Below are positions 24,804 to 34,054 of a DNA stretch of 64,000 nt, piece by piece; position 1 is the stretch's first letter; each line of letters begins with the position of its first letter. Below the pieces are notes generated by a model. It saw only the letters and a list, made by a program, of their open reading frames with translations. It searched no databases and was not told the DNA's origin. A program made the translations under genes and the position numbers. The DNA comes from Acidobacteriota bacterium (GTDB lineage Bacteria; Actinomycetota; Acidimicrobiia; Acidimicrobiales; Microtrichaceae): assembly GCA_003577145.1 (NCBI GenBank), contig QEUP01000001.1, forward strand, positions 62,001 to 126,000, given 5' to 3'.

Positions 24804-25741
24804 CGCACTGGCCTCGACAGCTCCTGTTTGCGGTCCTTGCGACGGGAGACGAACCTTGCCATGTCGAGCAGCCAGTCACGATCTGTGCGAAGCACCAGGT
24901 GGTCAGCGCCCGCGGACCGAATGGATCGGCCGATCTGCTCGCGCTGTTCAGCAGCAGCTTCGCGATAGCGACGCCGCAGCTTCTCGCTACCGGTGTGGAT
25001 CTCCCGGCGCTCGCCCGTCTCCGGGTCGACTACCGCCAGCACGCCCACGTCGGGGAGATCCATCTCGCGAGGGTCGATGATCTCGATGCACAGGACGTCG
25101 TGACGGACAGCCAAGGTGGCGAGGGGCTTCTCCCATCCACCGCTTCCGATGAAGTCGGAGATGACGACCGACAGGCCCCGCCGGCGTTCGAGCTGGTTGA
25201 GCCGGTGGATCGCAGGTCCGAGCTCGGTGTCGCCCTCCCCGTCGACTGCCTCGGTCGTCGCCAGGCGGTGCAGGATGGCGAGCAGGTGCTTACGCCCGTT
25301 GCGGGCCGGGAACGTCGAGTTCTCGCCCTGCCGGTGGATGATCGCGCCGAGCCGGTTGCCGGTACGGGCAGTCAGGAAGCCGATGCCCGCAACGGCTGCG
25401 AGCGCCAGATCCCGCTTCTCGCAATTGGCCGTACCGAACGCCAGGCTCGAGGAGGCATCCACGAGCAACCACGATTCGAGCTCGCGATCGGCAATGGGCT
25501 CCCGCACATGGGGAGTGGCTGTTCGAGCCGTGACGTTCCAGTCGATGCGGCGGACGTCGTCACCGGGCTGGTATTCGCGGGTTTCGCCCGGCTCGGTCCC
25601 GTGTCCGGGGACGAGCCCGGTGTACTCCCCATGGAGAAGGCCGTCGAGCTTGCGCAGGATGTCGAGCTCCAACCTGCGCAGCAGCTCCTCGGCGGTCCCG
25701 CCGGTGTGGGCCAGCGCGCCCGGGGCCCTTGGTACCGTCAT
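24800..25741 (-). CDS. DUF58 domain protein
   Basis: A 313-residue protein. The N-terminal helix LRRLELDILRKLDGLLHGEY leads into the DUF58 core GETREYQPGDDVRRIDWNVTART, followed by a VWA-like half with LLVDASSSLAFG, a degenerate MIDAS. ATG 25741 overlaps the moxR stop as ATGA and is preferred over an upstream in-frame start. DUF58 proteins are the standard middle partner in MoxR-DUF58-VWA operons; the complex is thought to act as a chaperone for metal insertion or assembly at the membrane. Confidence 0.9.
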   Translation of the reverse strand: MTVPRAPGALAHTGGTAEELLRRLELDILRKLDGLLHGEYTGLVPGHGTEPGETREYQPGDDVRRIDWNVTARTATPHVREPIADRELESWLLVDASSSLAFGTANCEKRDLALAAVAGIGFLTARTGNRLGAIIHRQGENSTFPARNGRKHLLAILHRLATTEAVDGEGDTELGPAIHRLNQLERRRGLSVVISDFIGSGGWEKPLATLAVRHDVLCIEIIDPREMDLPDVGVLAVVDPETGERREIHTGSEKLRRRYREAAAEQREQIGRSIRSAGADHLVLRTDRDWLLDMARFVSRRKDRKQELSRPVR

Positions 25742-26814
25742 GCCGACCACGGCTCGGCGTCGGTGGCGCGGCCGTACCATGCGTCGGCGGCCCGCTGCTG
25801 GGAGGGCGCGATCCGGGGCGCGGGAACGGTCGAGAGAATCCGGGCGAGGATCTGCTCGGCATCGAAGTCCTGAGCCAGTGCCTCATAGGAGAGGACGAGC
25901 CGGTGCCTGAGGATCTCCGGCGCGACGTCGAAGACGTCCTGTGGGAGCACGTAGGTCCGGCCCCTCATCAGCGCAAGGGCACGCCCTGCCCTCATGAGAC
26001 CGATGCTCGCCCTGGGGCTGGCGCCGTAGTCGATCATCGCCTTCAGCTGAGGAAGACCGAAGTTCTCGGGGTTCCTGGTGCAGAGGACGAGGTTGATGGC
26101 GTAGTCGAGGACGCTGCGGTCGATGTAGACGCTGTCGGCGGCGTGCTGGAGACGCAGCAAGTCCTCGACGCTGAGGACGGTGTCGGCCTTGGGCGGGTTG
26201 GTACCCATCCGCTGGACGATCTCGACCTCCTCGGTGGGGGAGGGATAGTCGATGAGGATCTTCATCAGGAATCGGTCCCTTTGCGCCTCCGGCAGCGGGT
26301 AGACCCCCTCCGACTCGATCGGGTTCTGAGTGGCGAGCACCAGGAAGGGTTGCGGCACGTGGTGCGTCTCGCCTCCGATCGACACATGGTTCTCCGCCAT
26401 CACCTCCAGGAGGGCGGACTGGACCTTGGCGGGAGCGCGGTTGATCTCGTCGGCGAGGATGAAGTTGGCGAACACCGGCCCCAACTCGACGTCGAAGCGC
26501 TCGCTGGAGGCGCGGTAGATGCGTGTGCCCATGATGTCGGCCGGGAGCAGATCTGGGGTGAACTGGATGCGCGCGAAGGTTCCTCCGGTGACCGACGCCA
26601 GCGTTTCGACGCTCAGGGTCTTGGCCAGGCCAGGCACGCTCTCGAGGAGTGCGTGCCCTCCGGAGAGCAAGCAGACGACGAGTCGCTCGACAGGACGGTC
26701 CTGAGCGACGATCACCTTCTTGATCTCGAAGAGAGCCGTCTCCAGGAGGGCCGCTTCAGGAGTCCTCGGGCCCTCAGGCTGTTGCTCGGCTGGTTGGCTG
26801 CTCACGGTGTCCAC
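25738..26814 (-). CDS. moxR: MoxR family AAA+ ATPase
   Basis: A 358-residue AAA+ ATPase. The Walker A position reads LESVPGLAKTLSVETLA, with the G-x-x-x-x-GK(T/S) of most AAA proteins replaced by ESVPGLAKT as usual in MoxR. Walker B is FILADEINRAPAKVQSALLEVM, sensor 1 is LATQNPIESEGVYPLPEAQRDRF, and ASPRASIGLMRAGRALA carries sensor 2. GGGAG is 6 nt before the GTG. It heads a three-gene operon with DUF58 and VWA proteins, with 4-nt overlaps throughout. Confidence 0.95.
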   Translation of the reverse strand: MDTVSSQPAEQQPEGPRTPEAALLETALFEIKKVIVAQDRPVERLVVCLLSGGHALLESVPGLAKTLSVETLASVTGGTFARIQFTPDLLPADIMGTRIYRASSERFDVELGPVFANFILADEINRAPAKVQSALLEVMAENHVSIGGETHHVPQPFLVLATQNPIESEGVYPLPEAQRDRFLMKILIDYPSPTEEVEIVQRMGTNPPKADTVLSVEDLLRLQHAADSVYIDRSVLDYAINLVLCTRNPENFGLPQLKAMIDYGASPRASIGLMRAGRALALMRGRTYVLPQDVFDVAPEILRHRLVLSYEALAQDFDAEQILARILSTVPAPRIAPSQQRAADAWYGRATDAEPWSA

Positions 26815-26890
26815 TGTCTACTCCCTGCCAGTCCACCAGTATGTGGGTTGTCGGCCGGCGCCTGCGCCATCATCGCGCCGGAGGGGCCGA

Positions 26891-26993
26891 GCCGATAGCG
26901 AGGGCCCCGTTGTGTCAGTGCCCTGTCGGGCCAAGCGCAGCATGGTGAGACGGATCTCTCGGCGCGACCAACTCGACCTATCGACGCTGCCCC
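26891..26993 (+). repeat. dispersed repeat family 2, copy A
   Basis: This ~103-bp stretch aligns with 51981-52084. I count 54 of 70 identities without gaps over the first part, then similar identity after a 1-nt gap. The most conserved block is CCAAGCGCAG (26931-26940), and a GAGACGGATCTC block follows. It lies in the gap between divergent moxR and the response regulator. The two copies share no reading frame that looks selected. Confidence 0.7.
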
Positions 26994-27136
26994 GCGGGGG
27001 CGCGACTTGCCTCCACGGTAGGACCCGATCGGCTGGTTGGGGCATCGCCTGAGGGTCTTCTCAGACTCGGCCTGTAACCGTCGCACCCGGCGAGCGGCGG
27101 TGATCGAGTCCGTGGCCAGGTGGCCGACCTCGCATG

Positions 27137-27142
27137 TACCGT
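27137..27142 (+). promoter_or_regulatory. -10 box, leaderless-type promoter of the response regulator
   Basis: TACCGT lies 6 nt before GTG 27149, the start chosen for the response regulator, and there is no Shine-Dalgarno. Confidence 0.5.
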
Positions 27143-27148
27143 CGCGAT

Positions 27149-27826
27149 GTGAGGATTCTCGTCGTCGACGATGAGGCCGACCTCGCCGACGCGATCGGGC
27201 GCGGTCTGCGCCGCGAGGGCTACGCGGTCGATGTGGCTTACGACGGAGAGGACGCTCTGGAGAAGCTGCGATTGAGCGAGTACGACCTGGTCTGTCTCGA
27301 TCTGACCATCCCCGACGTCGACGGCGTCGAGATATGTCGCCAGATCCGGGAGGAGGAGCTTGCCGGCAAGCCCCGCATCATCATGATCACCGCCCGGGAT
27401 TCGATCGAAGACAGGGTCGAGGGGTTGGACAAGGGAGCTGATGACTATCTGGTCAAGCCCTTTGCGTTTCGCGAGCTGAATGCGCGGGTGCGCTCGCTGC
27501 TGCGTCGTGATGCACCCTCCGACGCCCTCCTTCGCGCAGGTGACATCGAGATGGACACAGCCGCTCACATAGCGCACCGTCGCGACCGTGAGCTCGATCT
27601 CACTGCCAAGGAGTTCGCGCTGCTGCGTTACTTCCTCGCCCACGCCGGTGAGGTGCTGTCCCAAGAGCAGCTCCTCGAGCACGTATGGGACGAGCACGCT
27701 GATCCCTTCACCAACACCGTCCGGGTGACCATCGGGACCTTGCGCCGGAAGCTCACAGCCGGTGGCGAGGCGCAAGCCATCGAGACTGTTGTGGGCCGCG
27801 GCTACGCGCTCCGGGTCGCACGGTGA
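27149..27826 (+). CDS. OmpR/PhoB-family response regulator
   Basis: A 225-residue regulator. The receiver domain starts VRILVVDDEADLADAIGRGL; the phosphorylated aspartate is D51 (LVCLDLTIPDVDG) and the conserved lysine is in DDYLVKPF. The C-terminal winged helix (LDLTAKEFALLRYFLAHAGEVLSQEQLLEHVWD, TVRVTIGTLRRKL, GRGYALRV) binds DNA. GTG 27149 is chosen because it fits both the receiver start and the leaderless promoter; an upstream ATG at 27134 is also in frame. It overlaps the kinase gene by 4 nt. The stimulus is unknown. Confidence 0.94.
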   Translation: MRILVVDDEADLADAIGRGLRREGYAVDVAYDGEDALEKLRLSEYDLVCLDLTIPDVDGVEICRQIREEELAGKPRIIMITARDSIEDRVEGLDKGADDYLVKPFAFRELNARVRSLLRRDAPSDALLRAGDIEMDTAAHIAHRRDRELDLTAKEFALLRYFLAHAGEVLSQEQLLEHVWDEHADPFTNTVRVTIGTLRRKLTAGGEAQAIETVVGRGYALRVAR

Positions 27827-29076
27827 GCTCGCGGCCGGACACGTCAGGCCACCGCATCCGGGGTGCGCTCACCCGGCCGGTGGGGTCCGCCTCCATTCGG
27901 TTCCGGCTCACCGCCCTCTACTCCATCGTCCTGTTCGGTCTGGCCGCCATCGTGATGATGACCGTCTACGTGGGTGTCACCGACGGGCTGAGCCAGGAGT
28001 CGGTGGCCGACATACAGCAGATCCCGGCCTCGCTCGACGCGCCAGAGGTCGAAGCCCTCGTGCGGGCCGAGTTGAGGGAGATCGAGAGCAATGTCGAGGA
28101 ATCGACACTGACCGACATGCGCAGGTTCTTCTTCGGCGCCCTGGGAGGGATGTTCGTCGCCTCACTCGGAGTCGGCTGGCTGGTCGCGGGGATGGTTCTG
28201 CGGCCGGTCAAGGAGATCACGACAGCGGCCCGGCAGATCCAGGTCACCGATCTCTCGCACCGGATCGGCCTCGGCGGGCCACAGGACGAGCTCCGCGAGC
28301 TCGCTGACACCTTCGACGAGCTGCTGGGCCGTCTCGAGGAGGCGTTCGGGGAGCAACGCCGCTTCATCCAGGAGGCCTCTCACGAACTTCGGAATCCGTT
28401 GGCGGTGATGCGTACGAACCTGGAGGTCGCGCTGGCCGATCCTGAACAGAGTGCCGAAGACCTCCGGCACGCGGCCGAGGTGGTGAGCAGGGCGACTGAG
28501 CGGATGTCGCGACTGGTCGACGACTTGCTTCTCTACGCCCGGGAGGAAACGCCCGAGATGGAGCGGGCACCGGTGGAGCTGAGCACCGTGATCCGTGAGG
28601 AGGTCGACGAGTTCTTCGTCTCGGCAGCAGCTCGCAGGCTCGAGCTGGTGTGCGACGCTCCGCGTGGGGTCTGGGTCATGGGTGATGAGAACGCGTTGCG
28701 CCAGATGCTCGCCAACCTCCTGGCCAACGCGGTGCGGTTGGCGCCAGAGGGCTCCACTGTCAGCGTTGAAGGTGGCCAGGAGGACGAGACTGTGTTCGTC
28801 GCCGTTGCGGACGAGGGCCCGGGTATCGATCCCGCCGACCAGCAGAAGGTCTTTCAACGCTTCTGGCGCGGCGAGGAGCGCGAGAAGCGAGGTGCGAACG
28901 ACGCTGACCGGAGCCGAAGCGGCCTGGGGTTGACCATTGTTCGTCAGATAGCGGAGGCACACGGCGGCCGTGTGGAGCTGCGGTCCGAGCCTGGCTCCGG
29001 ATCGGTGTTCACCTTGGTCCTCCCGCGTGGAGATGCCTCGTCACCGGGGGAGGCCGGTTCACCCTCCTCCGCGTGA
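27823..29076 (+). CDS. sensor histidine kinase
   Basis: A 417-residue membrane kinase. Transmembrane helices lie at about residues 30-50 and 103-125 with a ~50-residue extracytoplasmic loop between. A HAMP domain follows (RPVKEITTAARQIQ...). The phosphorylated histidine is H187 in ASHELRNPLAVMRT. ATP-binding boxes are NLLANAVRLAPEG (N), VADEGPGIDPADQQKVFQRF (G1/F) and SGLGLTIVRQIAEAHGG (G2). It is cognate to the response regulator upstream (GTGA overlap). The small sensor loop gives no clue to the ligand. Confidence 0.94.
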   Translation: MSSRPDTSGHRIRGALTRPVGSASIRFRLTALYSIVLFGLAAIVMMTVYVGVTDGLSQESVADIQQIPASLDAPEVEALVRAELREIESNVEESTLTDMRRFFFGALGGMFVASLGVGWLVAGMVLRPVKEITTAARQIQVTDLSHRIGLGGPQDELRELADTFDELLGRLEEAFGEQRRFIQEASHELRNPLAVMRTNLEVALADPEQSAEDLRHAAEVVSRATERMSRLVDDLLLYAREETPEMERAPVELSTVIREEVDEFFVSAAARRLELVCDAPRGVWVMGDENALRQMLANLLANAVRLAPEGSTVSVEGGQEDETVFVAVADEGPGIDPADQQKVFQRFWRGEEREKRGANDADRSRSGLGLTIVRQIAEAHGGRVELRSEPGSGSVFTLVLPRGDASSPGEAGSPSSA

Positions 29077-29141
29077 CAACGGTGAGCGGGTGGGGGCGAG
29101 GGTGGCCGACCCGGATCATTCACGGTGAGGGCTAGGCTCCG

Positions 29142-30272
29142 ATGACCATGCTGACCGTCGTCGTAGTTGCAGTCGCCCTGGCAATCGTCATAGGGGCTCT
29201 GGCCGGTCTGGTCATCAGTCGCAGCCGCCGGCAGCGGGCGCTGCTGGAACCGCCACCCCGGGCCCCCATGCCGGCCCCCCCGGAGGTGGTCGAGGAGGTC
29301 GAGGCCCCCCCGGAGGTGGTGGAGGAGGTCGAGGCCCCCCCGGAGGCGGTGGAGGAGGTCGAGGCCCCCCCGGTCAAGCCCACCTTTCGAGAGCGCCTCA
29401 GCAAAGCACGCGGACTGCTGTCCGGGTACGTGAGCTCGGTGCTCTCACGCTCGTCGATCGACGAGGCGACCTGGGAGGAGCTCGAGGAGGCACTCATCAG
29501 AGCTGACGTCGGAATAGGGACGACGCAGGACCTGCTCGAGGCGGTGCGGAGGGAGGTCGAGACCGAAGGCCTCAGCGAACCATCCCAGGTGCTCGATTGC
29601 CTCAAGTCCCACCTGAAGCAGGAACTCGCCGATCCGATCGAGCTCCACTACGCCGATGCCGAGAGCCCTTCGGTCTGGCTCTTCGTCGGGGTCAACGGCG
29701 TCGGCAAGACGACGACGATCGGCAAGCTGGGTCGGCGTGCTCAACTGGACGGCAAGTCGGTGGTCATGGCTGCTGGTGACACGTTCCGTGCCGCAGCCGC
29801 CGAGCAGCTGCAGATGTGGGCCAAGAGGGTCGGCGCGGAGCTCGTCCGGGGCAACGAGGGAGGTGACCCGAGCGCGGTGATCTTCGATGCTGTAGCGCGA
29901 GCCGATGCGCGTGGATTCGACCTCGTCCTGGCGGACACCGCAGGTCGACTGCACACCAAGACGAACCTCATGGAGGAGTTGAGGAAGGTTCGGCGGGTGG
30001 CCGACAAGGGCGCAGGTGAGGTCGCCGAGGTCTTGTTGGTCATCGATGCCACCACAGGCCAGAACGGCCTGGTCCAGGCCCAGCAGTTCGCCGATGCGGT
30101 GGAGGTCACCGGCGTGGTCCTGACCAAGCTAGACGGATCTGCCAAAGGCGGCATCGTCCTCGCCATCAGAAAGGAACTGGGCATCCCGGTGAAGCTCGTC
30201 GGCCTGGGGGAGGGTCCCGACGACCTGGTGGACTTCGACGCCGGGCAGTTCGTCGACGCCCTGTTCGAATGA
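29142..30272 (+). CDS. ftsY: signal recognition particle receptor FtsY
   Basis: A GTPase of 376 residues (374 if the second ATG, 29148, is used; a TAGGCT -10 box ends 9 nt before it). An N-terminal membrane helix (residues ~3-26) anchors it. A linker with three exact copies of the decapeptide PPEVVEEVEA follows (residues ~46-76). The NG domain has the P-loop GVNGVGKT at 183-190, DTAGRLHTKTNLMEEL and TKLDGSAKGG. It receives Ffh-ribosome complexes at the membrane; ffh is the next gene. Confidence 0.95.
   Translation: MTMLTVVVVAVALAIVIGALAGLVISRSRRQRALLEPPPRAPMPAPPEVVEEVEAPPEVVEEVEAPPEAVEEVEAPPVKPTFRERLSKARGLLSGYVSSVLSRSSIDEATWEELEEALIRADVGIGTTQDLLEAVRREVETEGLSEPSQVLDCLKSHLKQELADPIELHYADAESPSVWLFVGVNGVGKTTTIGKLGRRAQLDGKSVVMAAGDTFRAAAAEQLQMWAKRVGAELVRGNEGGDPSAVIFDAVARADARGFDLVLADTAGRLHTKTNLMEELRKVRRVADKGAGEVAEVLLVIDATTGQNGLVQAQQFADAVEVTGVVLTKLDGSAKGGIVLAIRKELGIPVKLVGLGEGPDDLVDFDAGQFVDALFE
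29274..29373 (+). repeat. tandem 30-bp repeat inside ftsY
   Basis: Three consecutive 30-bp units (29274-29303, 29304-29333, 29334-29363) differ at only a few bases, and a partial fourth unit follows (29364-29373). They encode the acidic PPE(V/A)VEEVEA decapeptide of the linker between membrane anchor and NG domain. Confidence 0.9.
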
Positions 30273-30537
30273 CTGCGCCGGCGCGGGGTCGCCTGGTCGG
30301 TGTGGTCGGAGTGCACCGGGCAACCGGCCCGATGGACCTCCGCGGCACGGCCAGGACTGATCTCGATGAGTGACCGGGCCGGCGGTCCGATACGCTCTGA
30401 TGGCCCGTCGCTCGACGGTGAGTCCATCATGCTCTGTGCTCATCGTTGATGATCGGGGTCACTGATCGGTTGACTATCGGGTTTGCAGCGGGACCAGAGC
30501 CATGACCACACACGACTGCTCGGATCACTAGATCTCC

Positions 30538-31995
30538 ATGTTCGAGGCACTGTCCGACCGTTTCGACGGGATATTCAAGCGACTGCGGGGGCGGGGCCGC
30601 CTCAGCGACAAGGACGTCGACGAGGTGCTTCGCGAGATCCGGCTGGCGCTGCTCGAGGCCGATGTCAACTTCAAGGTCGTCAAGAGCCTGATAGAGCGGA
30701 TCAGGCAGCGTTGCCTCAGCGAGGACCTCAGCAAGAGCCTCACCCCCTCACAGCAGGTCATCAAGATAGTCAACGAGGAGCTGACGCAGACCCTCGGGGG
30801 CGAGACCATGCGGGTCAGCTACGCTCCCAAACCCCCCACCGTGGTGCTGATGGCCGGGCTGCAGGGTTCCGGGAAGACGACCAACGCCGCCAAGCTCGCC
30901 CGCTGGTTCAAACAGCAGGGGCGCAACCCCCTGATGGTGGGCGCCGACCTCCAACGACCGGCGGCCGTGGAGCAGCTCCGAACCCTCGGGAGCCAGATCG
31001 ACGTACCCGTCTACAGCCGGCCGGCCGATCCCGTCACCGTCGCCCGCGACGGGGTCGAGCAGGCGAGAGACCTGGGGCGTGACGTGGTCGTGGTCGACAC
31101 GGCCGGTCGACTTGCCATCGACGAGGAGATGATGGAGCAGGTCCGCCAGATCTCCGGCGCGGTCGATCCCGACTACACGTTCCTGGTCGTGGACGCCATG
31201 ACAGGGCAGGACGCCGTCACCGTGGCCGAGAGCTTCCACGAGACCCTCGACCTCGATGGCGTGATCCTCACCAAGCTCGACGGCGACGCTCGAGGCGGTG
31301 CGGCGCTGTCAGTGAAGGAGGTGGTGGGCAAGCCCATCGCCTTCGCGTCGGTCGGCGAGAAGATCGAGGACTTCGAGCAGTTCCACCCGGATCGGCTGGC
31401 AGGTCGGATCCTCGGCATGGGCGACATGCTCACTCTCATCGAGAAGGCCGAGGAGGCTTACGAGCAGGAGGAAGCGGAGAAGGCTGCCGAGCGCCTGCTC
31501 GAAGGCACCTTCACCCTCGAGGACTTCCTCGATCAGATGCAGGCCATCAAGAAGATGGGTCCTCTCAACAACGTGATCGGGATGCTGCCCGGTGTTCCCA
31601 AGGAGATCAAAGACGTCGAGATAGACGATCGCGAGATCGCCCGCCTCGAGGCGATCATTCGGTCGATGACACCTGAGGAGCGGATCGACCCCGATGTCAT
31701 CGACGGCTCCCGTCGTTCCCGGATCGCCAGGGGGAGCGGGGCGCAGCCCGGCGATGTCTCCCAGTTCGTCAAGCAGTTCAAGGAGATGCGCAAGATGATG
31801 CAGGGGATGGGTGGTCCCCTCAGGCGCAAGAAGAAGAAGGGCAAGAAGAACAGGAAGGGAAGCCGCGTGACCCCCAAGGGGTCCGCGTCGAAGACACCGC
31901 AGAGGAAGCTCACGCTTCCCGGGCTCGACGAGCTCGAAGCCGGCCTCGATCGCCTCGAAGGCCAAGGCCTGCCTGATCTACGTCGCCCGGTTTGA
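30538..31995 (+). CDS. ffh: signal recognition particle protein Ffh
   Basis: A 485-residue SRP54-type GTPase. The N domain covers about residues 1-90; the G domain has the P-loop GLQGSGKT (107-114), DTAGRLAIDEEMMEQVR and TKLDGDARGG. The methionine-rich M domain begins near 320 (GPLNNVIGMLPG) and contains the RNA-binding signature GSRRSRIARGSG and KQFKEMRKMMQGMGG. A basic tail of about 60 residues (KKKKGKKNRKG) extends it. It binds signal sequences with SRP RNA, whose gene is not seen in the window. No Shine-Dalgarno sequence is evident. Confidence 0.96.
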   Translation: MFEALSDRFDGIFKRLRGRGRLSDKDVDEVLREIRLALLEADVNFKVVKSLIERIRQRCLSEDLSKSLTPSQQVIKIVNEELTQTLGGETMRVSYAPKPPTVVLMAGLQGSGKTTNAAKLARWFKQQGRNPLMVGADLQRPAAVEQLRTLGSQIDVPVYSRPADPVTVARDGVEQARDLGRDVVVVDTAGRLAIDEEMMEQVRQISGAVDPDYTFLVVDAMTGQDAVTVAESFHETLDLDGVILTKLDGDARGGAALSVKEVVGKPIAFASVGEKIEDFEQFHPDRLAGRILGMGDMLTLIEKAEEAYEQEEAEKAAERLLEGTFTLEDFLDQMQAIKKMGPLNNVIGMLPGVPKEIKDVEIDDREIARLEAIIRSMTPEERIDPDVIDGSRRSRIARGSGAQPGDVSQFVKQFKEMRKMMQGMGGPLRRKKKKGKKNRKGSRVTPKGSASKTPQRKLTLPGLDELEAGLDRLEGQGLPDLRRPV

Positions 31996-32076
31996 TGCGG
32001 GCTGCTCGTGCGGCCCACCATGTCAGGTCGTTGATCGCAGCCTGATCGGCAGCCAAATCGGCAGAAAGAGACGCCA

Positions 32077-32580
32077 GTGACCGTAAGACTCCGCCTCCGG
32101 AGAATGGGCAGGAAGAAGCAGCCGACCTACCGAGTAGTGGCAGCGGACAAGCGCGCGCCTCGTGACGGGCGATTCATCGAGATAATCGGCACCTACGAGC
32201 CGCGGCGGGACCCCTCGGTGGTCGAGATCGACAACGAGAGGGCCGTCGAATGGCTCCGCAAGGGCGCCCAGCCCAGCGAGCGGGTCCGCAAGCTGCTCGA
32301 GATAAGCGGCGCCTGGGACGAGTTCAAGGGGAACCCTCCAGGTACGTCAACCCCCCGACCCCCGGCCGCCGAGCCGAGCGCCACACCTAAGGCCGGAGCC
32401 CCGCCCGCGGTCGAGAAGGAGGCACCGCCGCTCGATGCCGCAGAATCGTCGCCAGGGGAGGCTCTGGAGGCCGACGCTGCTGCGGCTGTCACCGGAGTCG
32501 CGACTGAGGCTGGGGGGGACGAGGGCCCGGCCGAAGGAGCCGGCGAGGTGACCTCCGGACAAGAGGGCGGTGAGTCATGA
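32077..32580 (+). CDS. rpsP: 30S ribosomal protein bS16 with long C-terminal extension
   Basis: The first ~85 residues are a standard S16 (TVRLRLRRMGRKKQPTYRVVAADKRAPRDGRFIEIIGTYEPR). A further ~80-residue tail is rich in Pro, Ala, Glu and Gly and looks disordered. S16 proteins of many actinobacteria carry such tails, so the total of 167 residues against about 90 in E. coli is unusual but not unique. It starts with GTG. It heads the rpsP-khpA-rimM-trmD operon, with a 4-nt overlap to khpA. Confidence 0.95.
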   Translation: MTVRLRLRRMGRKKQPTYRVVAADKRAPRDGRFIEIIGTYEPRRDPSVVEIDNERAVEWLRKGAQPSERVRKLLEISGAWDEFKGNPPGTSTPRPPAAEPSATPKAGAPPAVEKEAPPLDAAESSPGEALEADAAAAVTGVATEAGGDEGPAEGAGEVTSGQEGGES

Positions 32581-32840
32581 GCGAGGGGCCCAAGGTGGAG
32601 CCGGTGACCGCCGAGTCCGTGCTCGAGTACATCACGAAATCCGTTGTCGACGATCCCGATGCGGTGCGGATCGAGGTCGACGACTCGAGACGGCGCCCCG
32701 TCCTCAACGTTCATGTCGCACCCGGTGACATGGGCCGGGTGATCGGCAAGCGGGGGCGCGTGGCGGGGGCCATCCGCACGGTCGTGCGGGCAGCCGCCGC
32801 CAACGACGGGGTCGATGTCGACATCGAATTCATCGAGTGA
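32577..32840 (+). CDS. khpA: KH-domain RNA-binding protein KhpA
   Basis: An 87-residue protein consisting of a single type II KH domain. The RNA-binding GxxG loop is VIGKRGRVAGAIR in the middle, preceded by LNVHVAPGDMG. KhpA (YlqC) forms heterodimers with KhpB/Jag and affects cell size and RNA fate in other bacteria. Its place between rpsP and rimM is conserved. It overlaps both neighbours (ATGA with rpsP, 26 nt with rimM). Confidence 0.94.
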   Translation: MSEGPKVEPVTAESVLEYITKSVVDDPDAVRIEVDDSRRRPVLNVHVAPGDMGRVIGKRGRVAGAIRTVVRAAAANDGVDVDIEFIE

Positions 32841-33312
32841 GACGCCCACGCACCTGCTCGACGTAGGCCGCATCCTGAAGCCCCATGGGCTCGACGGTGA
32901 GGTCGTCGTCGAGCTCTCCACCAACCGCCTCGAGCGAGCCGAGCCCGGGTCGGTCTTCGACACCCCCGCGGGATCCCTGACCGTGCGGACCTCTCGGCCT
33001 CACCGCAACCGGTTCATCGTCGAGTTCGAGGAGTGCCGCAGCCGGGGAGAAGCCGAGCGGCTTCGCGGCGTTCTCCTACGGGCGGAGGCACTGGAGGACC
33101 CGGACGCACTCTGGGTCCACGAGCTGATCGGCTCGCAGGTGCTGACACCTGACGGGATCGTACGTGGAGTCGTCGAGAGCGTGCAGGCCAACCCTGCCAG
33201 CGACCTCCTGGTCTTGGACTCGGGCGCCCTCGTGCCGCTGCGCTTCGTTCTCGGGCATCCCGGAGGAAGGTCGATCACGGTGGATCCCCCCGAAGGGCTG
33301 TGGGAGCTGTGA
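32815..33312 (+). CDS. rimM: ribosome maturation factor RimM
   Basis: A 165-residue 30S assembly factor that binds S19. The N-terminal barrel starts LLDVGRILKPHGLDGEVVVE, the family hallmark; the C-terminal PRC-barrel has DALWVHELIGSQVLTPDG. The only ATG that supplies a full N-terminus overlaps khpA by 26 nt; no alternative ATG, GTG or TTG lies between it and the conserved start of the barrel. It is followed 19 nt later by trmD. Confidence 0.92.
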   Translation: MSTSNSSSETPTHLLDVGRILKPHGLDGEVVVELSTNRLERAEPGSVFDTPAGSLTVRTSRPHRNRFIVEFEECRSRGEAERLRGVLLRAEALEDPDALWVHELIGSQVLTPDGIVRGVVESVQANPASDLLVLDSGALVPLRFVLGHPGGRSITVDPPEGLWEL

Positions 33313-33331
33313 CGAGGGGCTGGGCCGGTCC

Positions 33332-34054
33332 GTGAGGATCGACATCTTCACGATCTTTCCCGAGATGCTGCGCGACTTCGCGCAGCGCAGCCTGCTCGGA
33401 AAAGCGTGCGCCGCGGGCCTCCTGGAGACCAACGTGCACGACCTGCGGTCCACCGCCGGGGACCCACACCGCTCGGTGGACGACAGCCCGTACGGTGGTG
33501 GTGCCGGAATGGTCCTGATGCCCGAGCCGATCTTCGCGGCGGTCGAGGAGATCGAACCCCCGAGGCCGCTGATCCTGCTGGGTCCCGCCGGGCGCAGATT
33601 CGATCAGGAACTCGCTCAGGGGTTGTCGGGGCTGGACGGCTTCTCCCTGCTGTGCGGGCGCTACGAGGGCGTCGACCATCGTGTCCGCGAGCACCTGGTC
33701 GACGAGGAGCTGTCGATCGGCGACTTCGTGCTGGCCGGCGGGGAGGTGGCCGCCATGGTGGTGCTGGAAGCCGTGGCCCGGCTCGTGCCCGGTGTGATGG
33801 GCAACGAGGAGTCGGCACTCGACGAGTCCTTCAGCGAAGGCCTGCTCGAGTATCCCCAGTACACGAGGCCGGCCGTCTTCAGGTCGTGGGAGGTGCCGGA
33901 GGTGCTGGTGTCCGGTGATCACGGCCGGATAGAGCGATGGCGAAGGGCGCAGTCGTTGGCTCGAACCGCACGGCTTCGTCCCGATCTGATGGAGGGCCGC
34001 GGCGGATTGACACGCGACGAGCGCGCGCTGATCGAGGAGTTCCACCTCGAGTAG
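33332..34054 (+). CDS. trmD: tRNA (guanine(37)-N(1))-methyltransferase
   Basis: A 240-residue SPOUT methyltransferase that makes m1G37 in tRNAs and prevents +1 frameshifting. Family motifs are IDIFTIFPEML at the start, DDSPYGGGAGMVLMPEP, LLCGRYEGVDHRVREH and IGDFVLAGGEVAAMV, which form the trefoil knot SAM site. The C-terminal helical domain ends LIEEFHLE. GTG 33332 is the start that fits the family N-terminus, with GAGGGG upstream. It is the last gene of the rpsP operon. Confidence 0.96.
   Translation: MRIDIFTIFPEMLRDFAQRSLLGKACAAGLLETNVHDLRSTAGDPHRSVDDSPYGGGAGMVLMPEPIFAAVEEIEPPRPLILLGPAGRRFDQELAQGLSGLDGFSLLCGRYEGVDHRVREHLVDEELSIGDFVLAGGEVAAMVVLEAVARLVPGVMGNEESALDESFSEGLLEYPQYTRPAVFRSWEVPEVLVSGDHGRIERWRRAQSLARTARLRPDLMEGRGGLTRDERALIEEFHLE

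Larger units (their letters stand above)
26815..27148. other. 334-bp divergent intergenic region
   Basis: This region separates moxR (minus) from the two-component genes (plus). It contains dispersed repeat copy A (26891-26993) and the leaderless promoter of the response regulator (27137-27142). I see no gene in it. Confidence 0.6.

Noticed and set aside
30273-30537. Possible SRP RNA gene between ftsY and ffh
   Set aside because: I looked for the conserved apical GGAAGCAGCC-type motif of SRP RNA and did not find it.
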